From positions 124,001 to 188,000 of the forward strand of contig NZ_BCWY01000001.1 of assembly GCF_001894825.1 (NCBI RefSeq): a stretch of DNA of 64,000 nucleotides. Reading direction: 5' to 3'. Of this stretch, positions 17,598-25,450 are shown one piece after another. The DNA comes from Rhodococcus jostii NBRC 16295. GTDB lineage: Bacteria > Actinomycetota > Actinomycetes > Mycobacteriales > Mycobacteriaceae. Position 1 is the first letter of the stretch; each line of letters begins with the position of its first letter. Below the pieces are notes generated by a model that was given only the letters and a program-made list of their open reading frames with translations, made no database searches and was not told the origin of the DNA. Made by a program: the position numbers and the translations under genes.

Positions 17598-18800
17598 TCA
17601 GCCCTTTTTGAACTTCGCGGCCTCTTCCGAGCCGCCGGTCGCGTTGCCGGCGCTGTAGGAGTGCGCGCCCACACCGGCCAGCGTGCCGCCGTCGACGATG
17701 AGGTATTCGTCGCGGATCGGGCGGTCCTCGAAGAAGCATTCGAGGATTTCGCGTGTGCCCGCCGCGTAGCGGGTCTGCGCCGACAGGGAGGTGCCGGAGA
17801 TGTGTGGGGTCATGCCGTGGTGCGGCATGGTCCGCCACGGGTGATCCTTGGGGGCCGGCTGCGGGAACCAGACATCGCCCGCATAACCGGCGAGCTGGCC
17901 GCTCTCGAGGGCCCGGACGATGGAGTCTCGGTCGCAGAGTTTGCCGCGCGCGGTGTTGACCAGGTAGGTGCCGCGCTTGAACAGTTTCAGAGTGTCGTCG
18001 TTGATCATGTGCTCGGTCTCGGGGTGCAGTGGGCAGTTCAGCGTGATGACGTCGCAGTCCGGGTACATGTCCTCGGGTGTGGGATGCCAGGTCAGGCCCA
18101 GTTCCTTCTCCACCGACTCCGGCAGGCGGTGGCGGTCGGTGTAGTGCAGGTGCATGCCGAACGGCTTGAGCCGGCGCAGCACGGCGAGCCCGATGCGCCC
18201 GGCGGCGACCGTGCCGACGTGCATGCCCTCGACGTCGTAGGAGCGGGTCACGCAGTCGGCGATGTTCCAGCCGCCTTTGGTGACCCACTGGTGGGAGGGC
18301 AGGTAGTTGCGTACCAGGCCGAGGATCATCATGACGACGTGTTCGGCGACGCTGATCGAGTTGCAGTAGGTGACCTCGGCGACGGTGATGCCGCGGTCCA
18401 TGGCGGCCTGCAGGTCGACGTGGTCCGATCCGATGCCGGCGGTCAGCGCCAGCTTCAGGTTCGGGGCCTTGGCGATGCGTTCCGCCGTGAGGTATGCCGG
18501 CCAGAAGGGTTGGGAGATGACGACGTCGGCGTCGGCCAGTTCGTGCTCGAATACCGAGTCGGGGCCGTCCTTGTCGGAGGTCACGACGAGGGTGTGGCCG
18601 TTGGCTTCGAGGTACTTGCGCAGGCCGAGCTCGCCGGACACGCTGCCCAATAGGGTGCCGGGCAGGAAGTCGATCGCGGTGGGTGTCGGCAGGGTCTGTC
18701 CGTCTCCGTACTGCTCGACGGTCGGCAGCTCGTCGCGCGCGTACGTCATCGGGTAGCCGTCGATGGGGTCGTCGTAAAGGACGCAGAGTATTTTTGCCAT
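17598..18800 (-). CDS. fdh: NAD-dependent formate dehydrogenase
   Basis: 400 residues, the standard length of bacterial NAD+-dependent formate dehydrogenases (D-2-hydroxyacid dehydrogenase superfamily). It oxidises formate to CO2 with NADH formation. Visible are the substrate Asn region QPFWPAYLT, the NAD-binding motif VGTVAAGRIGLAVLRRL, CPLHPETEHM, the catalytic Arg in NTARGK, and the catalytic His in TPHISGTS. A GGAGGACAAG stretch lies upstream of the ATG. In this window it could remove formate made by the formamidase-like enzyme (24196-25314) or by demethylation. A second, broken formate dehydrogenase lies just upstream on the other strand. Confidence 0.95.
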   Translation of the reverse strand: MAKILCVLYDDPIDGYPMTYARDELPTVEQYGDGQTLPTPTAIDFLPGTLLGSVSGELGLRKYLEANGHTLVVTSDKDGPDSVFEHELADADVVISQPFWPAYLTAERIAKAPNLKLALTAGIGSDHVDLQAAMDRGITVAEVTYCNSISVAEHVVMMILGLVRNYLPSHQWVTKGGWNIADCVTRSYDVEGMHVGTVAAGRIGLAVLRRLKPFGMHLHYTDRHRLPESVEKELGLTWHPTPEDMYPDCDVITLNCPLHPETEHMINDDTLKLFKRGTYLVNTARGKLCDRDSIVRALESGQLAGYAGDVWFPQPAPKDHPWRTMPHHGMTPHISGTSLSAQTRYAAGTREILECFFEDRPIRDEYLIVDGGTLAGVGAHSYSAGNATGGSEEAAKFKKG

Positions 18801-19239
18801 TGTCTTTTCTTGTCCTCCAGGTTCCAGGCGAGGGCCCCTCCGGCGGAGTGATGCCCACGAGCGTCAGGATCGTCAAACAGCCAGTCCGAGGTTTCTGTTC
18901 AGGTGACGGCGCCACGGCTTCTCCCGTGACTGGAATATTCCTACGCGCCTGTCCCGGAAACGATCTCGAACCCGTGGAGTGATGCTTTCACGACGCGTTG
19001 GCCGTGGCCAATCTGTTCTTTGGAACACCTCATCGGCGGCGCCTATCAGTGCGGCGGTGATCATTGCGATGTGCACCGAGCGTGGACGATTCGCCGGAAG
19101 ATGAGTGCAACAAAACGACCCGCTCCCAAGGGGAATCGTGTGGATCCGTAGTCCCTGAGGGATTTCCCAATCACTCCGATTCGGACTCGCGGTGGCCTGC
19201 CGCCGCGCACCCCTAGACGTTCACGCGCGGTAAGCTCCG
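18801..19239. other. no recognisable gene (439 bp)
   Basis: Upstream region of formate dehydrogenase. It must contain that gene's promoter and may also hold decayed sequence related to the remnant that follows. No convincing frame was found. Confidence 0.4.
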
Positions 19240-19403
19240 GTTGCCTGCCGGCACTGAAGACCGAGTGGGGGTTGACCTTTCAGCCGGTCGCTCATCCGCT
19301 CGTTCGGGCCGTCGGTGTGGTCTCGATCCATGCGCCACTGGATCCCGAATCCGACCATCTGTTCGACGATGAGCTGATCGGGTCGATGAAGCGCGGGTCG
19401 TGA
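19240..19403 (+). pseudogene. second formate dehydrogenase remnant
   Basis: A plus-strand frame reads EWGLTFQPVAHPLVRAVG, then VVSIHAPLDPESDHLFDDEL and GSMKRGS before TGA (19401-19403). It matches the central segment of formate dehydrogenase (LTFHP..E.LV...DVVxxxAPLHPETEHLFDD..I..MKRGSYLVNTAR). RLPAGTE just before it is in another frame, so at least one indel is present. The rest of the gene is gone. It differs from the intact copy (NCPLHPETEHMINDDT), so it is not a simple duplicate. Confidence 0.75.
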
Positions 19404-19420
19404 AGGTCACCGTCGGCAGC

Positions 19421-19457
19421 GACTAAGCCCGCCTACATCGTGTAGGCGGGCTTAGTC
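19421..19457. terminator. perfect 17-bp hairpin
   Basis: The arms gactaagcccgcctaca (19421-19437) and its exact complement (19441-19457) enclose a 3-base loop, tcg. It is a strong structure right after the formate dehydrogenase remnant. No T-run follows, so it may be a terminator or the end of a mobile element. Confidence 0.6.
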
Positions 19458-19533
19458 TGATCTCTCTCAGTCTTCGATATCGAACCGACCTCACCATCGA
19501 TCGCCGACAATCCGGAACGCCGTGTCCGGGACA

Positions 19534-19573
19534 GCGTGGGTCGACGAATCAAGTTCGGTTCGTCGACCCACGC
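19534..19573. repeat. perfect 15-bp inverted repeat with 10-base spacer
   Basis: gcgtgggtcgacgaa (19534-19548) is repeated in reverse complement at 19559-19573. It lies about 75 bases after the hairpin at 19421 and 160 bases before the 3' end of the ferredoxin reductase gene, so it may act as that gene's terminator. Confidence 0.5.
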
Positions 19574-19733
19574 TCCTGACGCTTGCGCCGATATCAGTGC
19601 GCGGATCCGCCATGAAACGCGGGCCGTGCGCCGACATCGCCGGATCGGGTCGGCGCAACGCGGCTCCCGGATCGACCCATCGTGGTCGGCCCCGCCGATC
19701 GATATCTGTCCCACGACCCGGTGCCGCGGTCGA

Positions 19734-21443
19734 TCAGCGCCGCGCTGCTCCGGCCTCCGCCCCGAGCGCTGCATCGAGCATCGAGGAGATGTCAGTGAAC
19801 TTCGCGCGTGGGCGACCCGACTGTTTACCCAGGCGGCGTTCGGCCTCGTCGATCGCTGCCCATCCTTGCGTGTTGACGACGTCGGGCTGGCGTTCGCGGA
19901 TGAGGTCGCGGAGATCCTGTCGTCCCTTGACCGTTCGGGTCAGGTGCCCGGTTGTCAGGTCGTCGTGGATCTGCGCGACAGTGTCCTGCGCGCACTTCCT
20001 GTTGGTGCCGATCACCCCGGAGGGGCCGCGTTTGATCCAGCCGGCGGTGTAGACGCCCGTGACTGGTTCGCCGGTACGCGGGTCGATGACGCGTCCCTTT
20101 TCGTTGGGGATCGTTCCGCGGGCGTCGTCGAATGGGATGCCGGGTACCGGGGTGCCGCGGTACCCGATCGAGCGGAGCACGAGGTTCGTGGTGATGGTCT
20201 CAGTTTTGTCGGTTGGCTGCGCCCGCAGCGTGCCGTCGGCGCTCTCCACAAGGGCGTTATGCACGATCTCCAGGCCCTCCGCCCGTTCCTCGCCGAGTAC
20301 CGCGATCGGTGACGCGAGGTAGCGGAGCACGATCCTCCTATTTCCCGGACTCGGCGTTCCCTGCGAAAATTCCTGTGCCACTGTTGCTTTGAGGACCATC
20401 TGTGGATCTGCATCCGGATCTTCGACCCGGACCCGGCTGTACTGATCCAATTCGGCATCAGCCGGGTCGACCAGCACGTCCACGCCCTTCAGGTGGCCGA
20501 GCGCGATCAACTCGGGGTTCGTATAGGCGGCTTGCGCCGGTCCTCGGCGGCCGATTACGACCACCTCACGAATGTGGCTGCGCCGCAACGCTGCGAGGGC
20601 ATGGTCGGCGATGTCGGTGCCCGCGAGATTGTCGGGGTCGGAGACCAGGATGCGGGCCACGTCGAGGGCCACGTTGCCGTTGCCGACGATCACCGCACGT
20701 TCCCCGGTCAGATCGAACTGCAGCCCGGCGTAGTCCGGGTGTCCGTTGTACCAGGCAACGAAATCGGTGGCGGCGTGACTGCCCGGAAGCTCCTCGCCGG
20801 GCACGCCGAGGCGGCGGTCGCTCGACGCGCCCACGGCGTAGACCACCGCGTGATGATGTGCCATCAACTCCTCATGGGTGAGGTGCTTGCCGATCTCCAC
20901 GTTGAGGTGGAACTGAAACGACGGATTGGCGACTGTGGCCCGAAAGATGTCTGTGACGCCCTTGGTCCCTGGATGATCGGGTGACACACCCGCGCGGACC
21001 AGCCCCCACGGCGTGGGCAGTCGGTCGAACATTTCTACCTCGACCGACTGCCCTCCCTGCGTGACCAGATCCTGGGCGGCGTAGCACGCTGCCGGCCCCG
21101 AGCCGACGATCGCGACCCGCCATGGGACATCGCGCGCCGGCACCACGGCTGGTCTGTTCGGCGTGGACGGCTCCTCGAACTCGAGCGGATACCTCTCGAA
21201 GTACTCCGCGTTGATCGTCTGGTAGCGGGCATTCGGTTCGGTCAGCGCGTCCTCGGGGAAAATCGCCTCGACCGGGCAGGCATCCGCGCACGCTCCGCAG
21301 TCGATGCAGGAGCCCGGATCGATATACAGCATCTCTGCGGTGGTGAACAACGGGTCATCCGGGGTCGGTCGAATGCAGTCGACCGGGCACACTGCGATGC
21401 AGGTGGCGTCGTTGCAGCAGGGCTGGGTGATTACATACGCCAT
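19734..21443 (-). CDS. ferredoxin-NADP+ reductase with N-terminal ferredoxin domain (FprB-like)
   Basis: 569 residues. Residues 1-75 are a 7Fe/8Fe-type ferredoxin (CCNDATCIAVCPVDCIRP and CIDCGACADACPVEAIF). The remainder is an adrenodoxin reductase-type flavoprotein with an FAD motif (VAIVGSGPAACYAA), RAGVSPDHPGTKG, an NADP motif (VIVGNGNVALDVARIL) and GWIKRGPSGVIGTN. This is the fusion known in mycobacterial FprB. It passes electrons between NADPH and ferredoxin-dependent enzymes such as P450s or oxygenases. A decayed dioxygenase copy lies just upstream of its start. Confidence 0.95.
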   Translation of the reverse strand: MAYVITQPCCNDATCIAVCPVDCIRPTPDDPLFTTAEMLYIDPGSCIDCGACADACPVEAIFPEDALTEPNARYQTINAEYFERYPLEFEEPSTPNRPAVVPARDVPWRVAIVGSGPAACYAAQDLVTQGGQSVEVEMFDRLPTPWGLVRAGVSPDHPGTKGVTDIFRATVANPSFQFHLNVEIGKHLTHEELMAHHHAVVYAVGASSDRRLGVPGEELPGSHAATDFVAWYNGHPDYAGLQFDLTGERAVIVGNGNVALDVARILVSDPDNLAGTDIADHALAALRRSHIREVVVIGRRGPAQAAYTNPELIALGHLKGVDVLVDPADAELDQYSRVRVEDPDADPQMVLKATVAQEFSQGTPSPGNRRIVLRYLASPIAVLGEERAEGLEIVHNALVESADGTLRAQPTDKTETITTNLVLRSIGYRGTPVPGIPFDDARGTIPNEKGRVIDPRTGEPVTGVYTAGWIKRGPSGVIGTNRKCAQDTVAQIHDDLTTGHLTRTVKGRQDLRDLIRERQPDVVNTQGWAAIDEAERRLGKQSGRPRAKFTDISSMLDAALGAEAGAARR

Positions 21444-21599
21444 GGGGTCCTCGCTGTTCGTCGATCTAATGACGCCCTCGTCGTGGCGTCGGTCCGGTGG
21501 ATTGGGCTAGCGCTAGATACTTTGCAACACGTCGGCCACCAGAATGGTTGGGCCTGGCCCCGCCGTGACCGATCTCGGGAAGCGGACCAGAACATCTGC

Positions 21600-21844
21600 C
21601 CTACGTCGGTACGTCTCCTGGTCATCGGGAGAGGAACCCGAACGCACGCGTGCTGAACACGATGGGCGTCGACTGGTGCACTCGACCACCAAGTGGCGGC
21701 CTCGACGAACTGGTCGATCAGAACGCGTGTCCGGGGACGCACCGGAAATGCGTTCTCATGACGGCGAACACGTCGGACCGAGGCTGCGCCAGTTTCTGCG
21801 TCAGACGTGAGTCGTCCGGCGCACCCGAGTCGTTGGGTCAACAT
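21600..21844 (-). pseudogene. decayed 5' copy of the extradiol-type dioxygenase gene
   Basis: From the ATG at 21844 the minus strand reads MLTQRLGCAGRLTSDAE, against MLIQRLGYAGLLSSDAE of the intact gene at 25393. Further on, WRSLGP in another frame matches WRTFGP, so indels have broken it. Similarity fades after about 50 codons, and a residual open frame continues as Arg-rich nonsense. The promoter and ribosome site in front of it are also copied (see repeat at 21780-21923). Confidence 0.75.
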
Positions 21845-21923
21845 ATCCCTCTCCTAGTTTTACCATGGGTCAAATTTTGACACAGAGTTGGTTTTTGTGC
21901 CAGTAGGTTGACGGATTCGGCGG
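21780..21923. repeat. inverted repeat, left copy (dioxygenase promoter and 5' end)
   Basis: Read on the minus strand, 21920 to about 21780 aligns with 25315-25450 over some 130 bases with only scattered differences. Shared blocks include tactggcacaaaaac, ctctgtgtcaaaatttgacc and ccaacgactcgg. It includes the copied palindrome at 21869-21881. The two copies face each other's outer sides across 3.4 kb. Confidence 0.8.
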
Positions 21924-21937
21924 TCGGAACCGCCAAC

Positions 21938-21951
21938 TGACCCATGGGTCA
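21938..21951. promoter_or_regulatory. perfect 14-bp palindrome TGACCCATGGGTCA
   Basis: Self-complementary site about 100 bases upstream of the 61-residue gene that heads the GntR/RidA operon. Its TGACC/GGTCA half-sites resemble the sites at 25364-25379 and 37574-37588, suggesting one regulator. Confidence 0.5.
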
Positions 21952-21960
21952 CGGATGCAT

Positions 21961-21974
21961 GATTCTGTAGAATC
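21961..21974. promoter_or_regulatory. GATTCT-N2-AGAATC inverted repeat
   Basis: gattctgtagaatc lies 75-88 bases before the operon's first start codon. The same arms with centre TA occur at 34697-34710. The size and symmetry suit a GntR/FCD-family dimer, and such a regulator is encoded at 22236-22904. Confidence 0.5.
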
Positions 21975-22048
21975 TGATTCACATGCCTTGGATTTCACTC
22001 CAGAATGTGGGCATACTGAAACCAGATCCTATGAAATCTGGAGGCGTT

Positions 22049-22234
22049 ATGAAGATTGTGGAGCTTGTGGGGGCGGTCCGAACAGGCGGGATCGGCATCG
22101 TGGACTGTGCTGCCGGTGCGCCGGCCGGCGTCGTGCGAACACAATCTCAGTTCCTGTGGGTCGGCGATGACATGGACGTGTTCACTGCCGACGCCGGCCC
22201 GATCATGACCCTCATCAGTACTGAGGTCAGCTGA
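22049..22234 (+). CDS. 61-residue hypothetical protein heading the GntR/RidA operon
   Basis: Starts at ATG with GGAGG 4 bases upstream. It reads MKIVELVGAVRTGGIGIVDCA through QSQFLWVGDDMDVFTADAGPIM to the stop, one base before the GTG of the GntR gene. A dyad CCAGAT-N8-ATCTGG overlaps its ribosome site. It has alpha/beta character and no recognised family. The tight coupling to the regulator suggests a functional link, but no role can be assigned. Confidence 0.65.
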   Translation: MKIVELVGAVRTGGIGIVDCAAGAPAGVVRTQSQFLWVGDDMDVFTADAGPIMTLISTEVS

Positions 22235-22235
22235 C

Positions 22236-22904
22236 GTGAAGTCCGCCGAAACAGCCGCAGCGACTCGCACGGCACACGAGGAAGTCATCGAATCCTTGAG
22301 GCGTCTGATCTTGTCTGGGGAGCTTGCGCCGGGGGCGCGCCTTGTCCAGACTGCGCTGGCCAAACGACTGGGAGTCTCGTCGACTCCCGTCCGTGAGGCG
22401 CTGCGCGACCTCACCGCGGAGGGGCTGGTAGATTTCGACGCCTTTCGTGGGGCGGTGGTCAATCGACCCACGCTCGATGAGCTCGAAGAAATCTACGATA
22501 TGAGGGCCGCGTTGACACCGCTGTCGGTGAAGCGCTCGGTGCTCAAGTCCAGCCCTGAGGCGATCGCCGAGGCGGAGGCGATCGCGTTGAGGATGCCCGA
22601 AGCCGAGATTGGTGCCTGGATCGAGGACAACCACCGATTCCACCTGCTGCTCGAAGGGTCCGGTAAGGAATCGCGCCTGGTTCGCACGCAGCGCAACCTT
22701 GCTGACATTTCGGCGCTCTACGTCGGAGCATCGGTCTCGGAGCACTCGGACCGAGCCCGTGCGGAGAGCGATCATCTCGAATTGGTTCGCGCCTACCGTG
22801 ATCGGGATTTGGATCGCGCCGTTGGGATCACACTGAGCCATTTACGAACCACATTGGAAGCAGCGCGCAGAACGTTCGCGCTCACACAGAAGGAGTCGTC
22901 ATGA
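22236..22904 (+). CDS. GntR-family transcriptional regulator (FCD/FadR-type)
   Basis: 222 residues from a GTG placed one base after the preceding stop. The N-terminal winged HTH is present (LRRLILSGELAPGARLVQTAL, then LGVSSTPVREALRDLTAEGL), followed by an all-helical FCD ligand domain with His residues for a metal/ligand pocket (DNHRFHLLLEGSG). The gene overlaps the RidA gene by 4 bases (ATGA). It probably controls its own operon and the adjacent catabolic genes. The palindromes at 21938 and 21961 are candidate operators. Confidence 0.9.
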   Translation: MKSAETAAATRTAHEEVIESLRRLILSGELAPGARLVQTALAKRLGVSSTPVREALRDLTAEGLVDFDAFRGAVVNRPTLDELEEIYDMRAALTPLSVKRSVLKSSPEAIAEAEAIALRMPEAEIGAWIEDNHRFHLLLEGSGKESRLVRTQRNLADISALYVGASVSEHSDRARAESDHLELVRAYRDRDLDRAVGITLSHLRTTLEAARRTFALTQKESS

Positions 22905-23308
22905 CAGTGCACGCAATCGAAGGTCTCGGTCAGCCTGTCGGCCTGTATTCACACGCCGTAGTTGTCCCGAAAAACAAAGCGCTGCTCGCTCTTTCGGGTC
23001 AACTGAGTGTCTCTTCGGACGGCGATTCGCTACATCCGGGTGATTTCGAAGCGCAGATGGTGCAGGTCTTCGACAACCTGCGCACGGTTCTGCAAGCGGC
23101 GGGAGCGGATCTGTCCGACCTGGTCAAGATGACGACATATCTTACGGACGCCTCGCTGATCGAACCGTTTTATCAGACGCGCGCTCGTCTGTTCGCAGAC
23201 TGGTTCCCCGATCAGGTGTATCCCGGAAACACGTTGCTGGTCATCTCACGCCTGGTGCGGCCGGAGTTCCTGATCGAGATCGAGGGACTCGCGGCCGTCA
23301 CCGTCTGA
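22901..23308 (+). CDS. RidA/YjgF/YER057c/UK114 family protein
   Basis: 135 residues, normal length for the family, with VFDNLRTVLQAAGADLSDLVKMTTYL and the C-terminal EFLIEIEGLAAV. RidA proteins hydrolyse enamine/imine intermediates, and relatives act as 2-aminomuconate deaminases in ring-cleavage pathways. The usual catalytic Arg in the PAR(S/T) segment is not seen. The equivalent stretch is YPGNTLLVISRL, so this is not the canonical imine deaminase. Translationally coupled to the GntR gene. Confidence 0.85.
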   Translation: MTVHAIEGLGQPVGLYSHAVVVPKNKALLALSGQLSVSSDGDSLHPGDFEAQMVQVFDNLRTVLQAAGADLSDLVKMTTYLTDASLIEPFYQTRARLFADWFPDQVYPGNTLLVISRLVRPEFLIEIEGLAAVTV

Positions 23309-23326
23309 ACGCCACGCCCGCCGCCT

Positions 23327-23359
23327 AGCCTTCCGGGGGCATGTTGTTCAGGGAAGGCT
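23327..23359. terminator. hairpin between convergent RidA and hydratase genes
   Basis: AGCCTTCC and GGAAGGCT pair around a 17-base loop in the 51-bp gap between the two stops. Probably a bidirectional terminator. Confidence 0.4.
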
Positions 23360-24148
23360 TCACGGGGTGGTGGGTAGTTCGACCCGTCCCAGAATCGGCC
23401 CGAAATCGGCGGCGACAAGGTCGCCGGGGTTGATCGGGAAGGCTCGGGTCAGTCCTCCGGTCATCACGATGGCTCCGGCGGGTACGCGCCGGCCCTGACC
23501 TCGAACGATCTCCACCAATGCGGCCAGCGCGCGTACCGGTCCGCCCAAGGCTTCGGTGGCCGATGCGCCGGCCACGGGGGAACCGTTGATCAGGAATGCG
23601 CAGCGGATCTGTTCGAGGTCGGGGTCCTCGGATGGATCGTACGGAACCGGTTCTCCGACTACGAAACCAGCAGCCGATGCACCGTCGGAGATTACGTCCG
23701 GTAGTGAGGGGGCGTTGGTGTGGTATCTGCTGTCCAAGATCTCCATAGAGGGTGCTACGAACGAAATTGCGTCATAGAGACTTGCGACCGTCTCGGCATC
23801 GTTTCCTAGTTCGCGACGCAGGATCAGCGCTATCTCGGGTTCGACCCGAGGGACGCGAAGATTGCTGAGCGACAATGGGTGTCCGGAACGGTGCCGCATT
23901 CCCGAGGTAAGCCAGGAGAAGATCGGGCTGGTGAAGCCGACTTCGCGTTGCTTCGCCTGTGAGGTCAATCCAAGTTTCGCTCCGATGATGTGTTCACCCT
24001 CGTGGAGTCGTAGCTGCACTCCGTTCCATTGCACGTCGTACGCCCGTTTGATGTCCAGCAAGGGGTCCGACGTCGTGAGTGGGTCGATTCTCTGGCCTGT
24101 CAGGCGCGCATCGTGCAGTTGCAGAGCATGTTTCGTAGATGTACTCAC
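23360..24148 (-). CDS. 2-keto-4-pentenoate hydratase / 2-oxohepta-3-enedioate hydratase-like protein
   Basis: 262 residues of the MhpD/DmpE/HpcG family. Typical features are GAKLGLTSQAKQ near residue 57, the metal-site stretch VEPEIALILRREL near 105, APSMEILDSRY and IVMTGGLTRAFPINPGD. Members hydrate 2-oxopent-4-enoate or decarboxylate 2-oxo-3-hexenedioate in meta-cleavage pathways. Together with the extradiol-type dioxygenase at 25393 and RidA it suggests a ring-fission route. It is divergent from the formamidase gene with only 47 bases between the starts. Confidence 0.85.
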   Translation of the reverse strand: MSTSTKHALQLHDARLTGQRIDPLTTSDPLLDIKRAYDVQWNGVQLRLHEGEHIIGAKLGLTSQAKQREVGFTSPIFSWLTSGMRHRSGHPLSLSNLRVPRVEPEIALILRRELGNDAETVASLYDAISFVAPSMEILDSRYHTNAPSLPDVISDGASAAGFVVGEPVPYDPSEDPDLEQIRCAFLINGSPVAGASATEALGGPVRALAALVEIVRGQGRRVPAGAIVMTGGLTRAFPINPGDLVAADFGPILGRVELPTTP

Positions 24149-24195
24149 TCGGTTTCTCTCTTCTCATTGCATTCGGATTTCACACGGAGGTCAAG

Positions 24196-25314
24196 ATGTC
24201 ACTGTCTACACTGCAACCGAACGAAGGGTCTCCGCTCGGAGAGCACTATTTACGTAGCGAAGTCGACAATGTGCAGTGGGGATGGCTGCCAAACGCGGTG
24301 TCGAAGCCTGTCTTCGAAATGGCTTCGGGCGCAACGATAACAGTTGATACTGTTTCGCATGAAGGGATGATGGACGATCAGGGTCGCGATCCGCAGGCCT
24401 GGTTCGCGCAGTTCGGAGTGCGGCCTGGAGAGATTCTGGCGGATGCTCGGGCGATCGCGGACGGTGTCGAGCGCCGCAACGGAGACGGGCCCCACGTGGT
24501 GACCGGTCCGATCGCGGTGACCGGTTCCCGTGCGGGTGACATTCTCAAGGTCGAAGTCCTGCACACGGCATTGCGTACTCGCTACGGTGTGATCTCGAGC
24601 AGGCACGGACTCGGCGCTCTGCCGGGAGAATTTCCGGAGACACCGCCTCGTGAGGATGGCGCAGATCGCTTTCATGCGGGCCGCTTTCACAGCTGCTTTA
24701 CGTTCGTCTCCGTCGAGCAATCCGGCGGGCAGATTTGCGGTGTACTCAATCGACGCGGCTTGAACCCGGTTCGGTTTCCGCTCGATCCGCACATGGGAAT
24801 CATGTCCGTGGCCTCGGACACGGATGAGCCGGTGCATTCCAACCCGCCCGGCCTGCACGGGGGGAATGTCGACGTCAAGTTGCTGGGATCCGGGTCTACG
24901 TTCTATCTGCCCGTGCAGGTCGACGGAGCGTTGTTCGCTACCGGAGACCCTCACTACTCGCAAGGAAACGGTGAGGTCGCACTGACCGCCTTCGAGGCGC
25001 CCTTGCGGACGACGTTCAGGCTTACCACCATCTCGGCCGCAGCTGCATCCGGTGTTCTGGGGGCGCTCCGGGAGCCGTTCGGTGAGAACAGCCGGCATTG
25101 GATCGTCATCGGTCTCGACCGCGATCTCTCCGGAGCCATGAAAGCAGCAGTACGCAGCGCGATCGGATTCCTCGAGACCGCCCAGGGCATGGACAGGGCC
25201 ACGGCGATGGCGTACCTGAGCGCCGCGGCGGACTTCGAGATCAGCCAGGTTGTCGACGGCGTGCAAGGCGTGCACTGCTTGATCCGCAAGAGCGACTTCC
25301 GTCAACAATTCTGA
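24196..25314 (+). CDS. acetamidase/formamidase family protein
   Basis: 372 residues from an ATG with GGAGG 5 bases upstream. FmdA_AmdA family features are TVDTVSHEGMMDD near residue 43, VTGPIAVTGSRAGDILKVEVL near 100, DPHMGIMSVASD near 198, PPGLHGGNVDVKLLG near 215 and ATGDPHYSQGNGEVA near 250. These enzymes release ammonia from formamide or short amides, and formate would be a substrate for the formate dehydrogenase of this window. The gene shares a short divergent promoter region with the hydratase gene and ends 78 bases before the dioxygenase operon. Confidence 0.9.
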   Translation: MSLSTLQPNEGSPLGEHYLRSEVDNVQWGWLPNAVSKPVFEMASGATITVDTVSHEGMMDDQGRDPQAWFAQFGVRPGEILADARAIADGVERRNGDGPHVVTGPIAVTGSRAGDILKVEVLHTALRTRYGVISSRHGLGALPGEFPETPPREDGADRFHAGRFHSCFTFVSVEQSGGQICGVLNRRGLNPVRFPLDPHMGIMSVASDTDEPVHSNPPGLHGGNVDVKLLGSGSTFYLPVQVDGALFATGDPHYSQGNGEVALTAFEAPLRTTFRLTTISAAAASGVLGALREPFGENSRHWIVIGLDRDLSGAMKAAVRSAIGFLETAQGMDRATAMAYLSAAADFEISQVVDGVQGVHCLIRKSDFRQQF

Positions 25315-25450
25315 CCGCCGAATCTGCCAATTTACTGGCACAAAAACTCACTCTGTGTCAAAATTTGACCCTAGGTAAAAAAGGAGAAGGACATGTTGAT
25401 CCAACGACTCGGTTACGCCGGACTCCTCTCGTCCGACGCAGAAGGGTGGC
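25315..25450. repeat. inverted repeat, right copy (intact promoter and 5' end of the dioxygenase gene)
   Basis: Aligns with the minus strand of 21920-21780 over about 130 bases, including promoter, palindrome, ribosome site and the first 20 or so codons. The intact partner of the decayed copy. Confidence 0.8.
25357..25379. promoter_or_regulatory. overlapping palindromes upstream of the dioxygenase operon
   Basis: GTCAAAATTTGAC (25357-25369) is a 13-bp palindrome. It overlaps the imperfect dyad TTTGACCCTAGGTAAA (25364-25379). The ribosome site AAGGAGAAGG follows immediately. Both dyads are preserved in the decayed copy (21869-21881 and beside it), so they were probably functional before the duplication. 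Confidence 0.55.

Noticed and set aside
17049..18915. Long open frames on both strands overlapping formate dehydrogenase and the HPP gene
   Set aside because: Composition is repetitive and motif-free, while the 400-residue formate dehydrogenase frame carries all catalytic motifs. They are artefacts of high GC.
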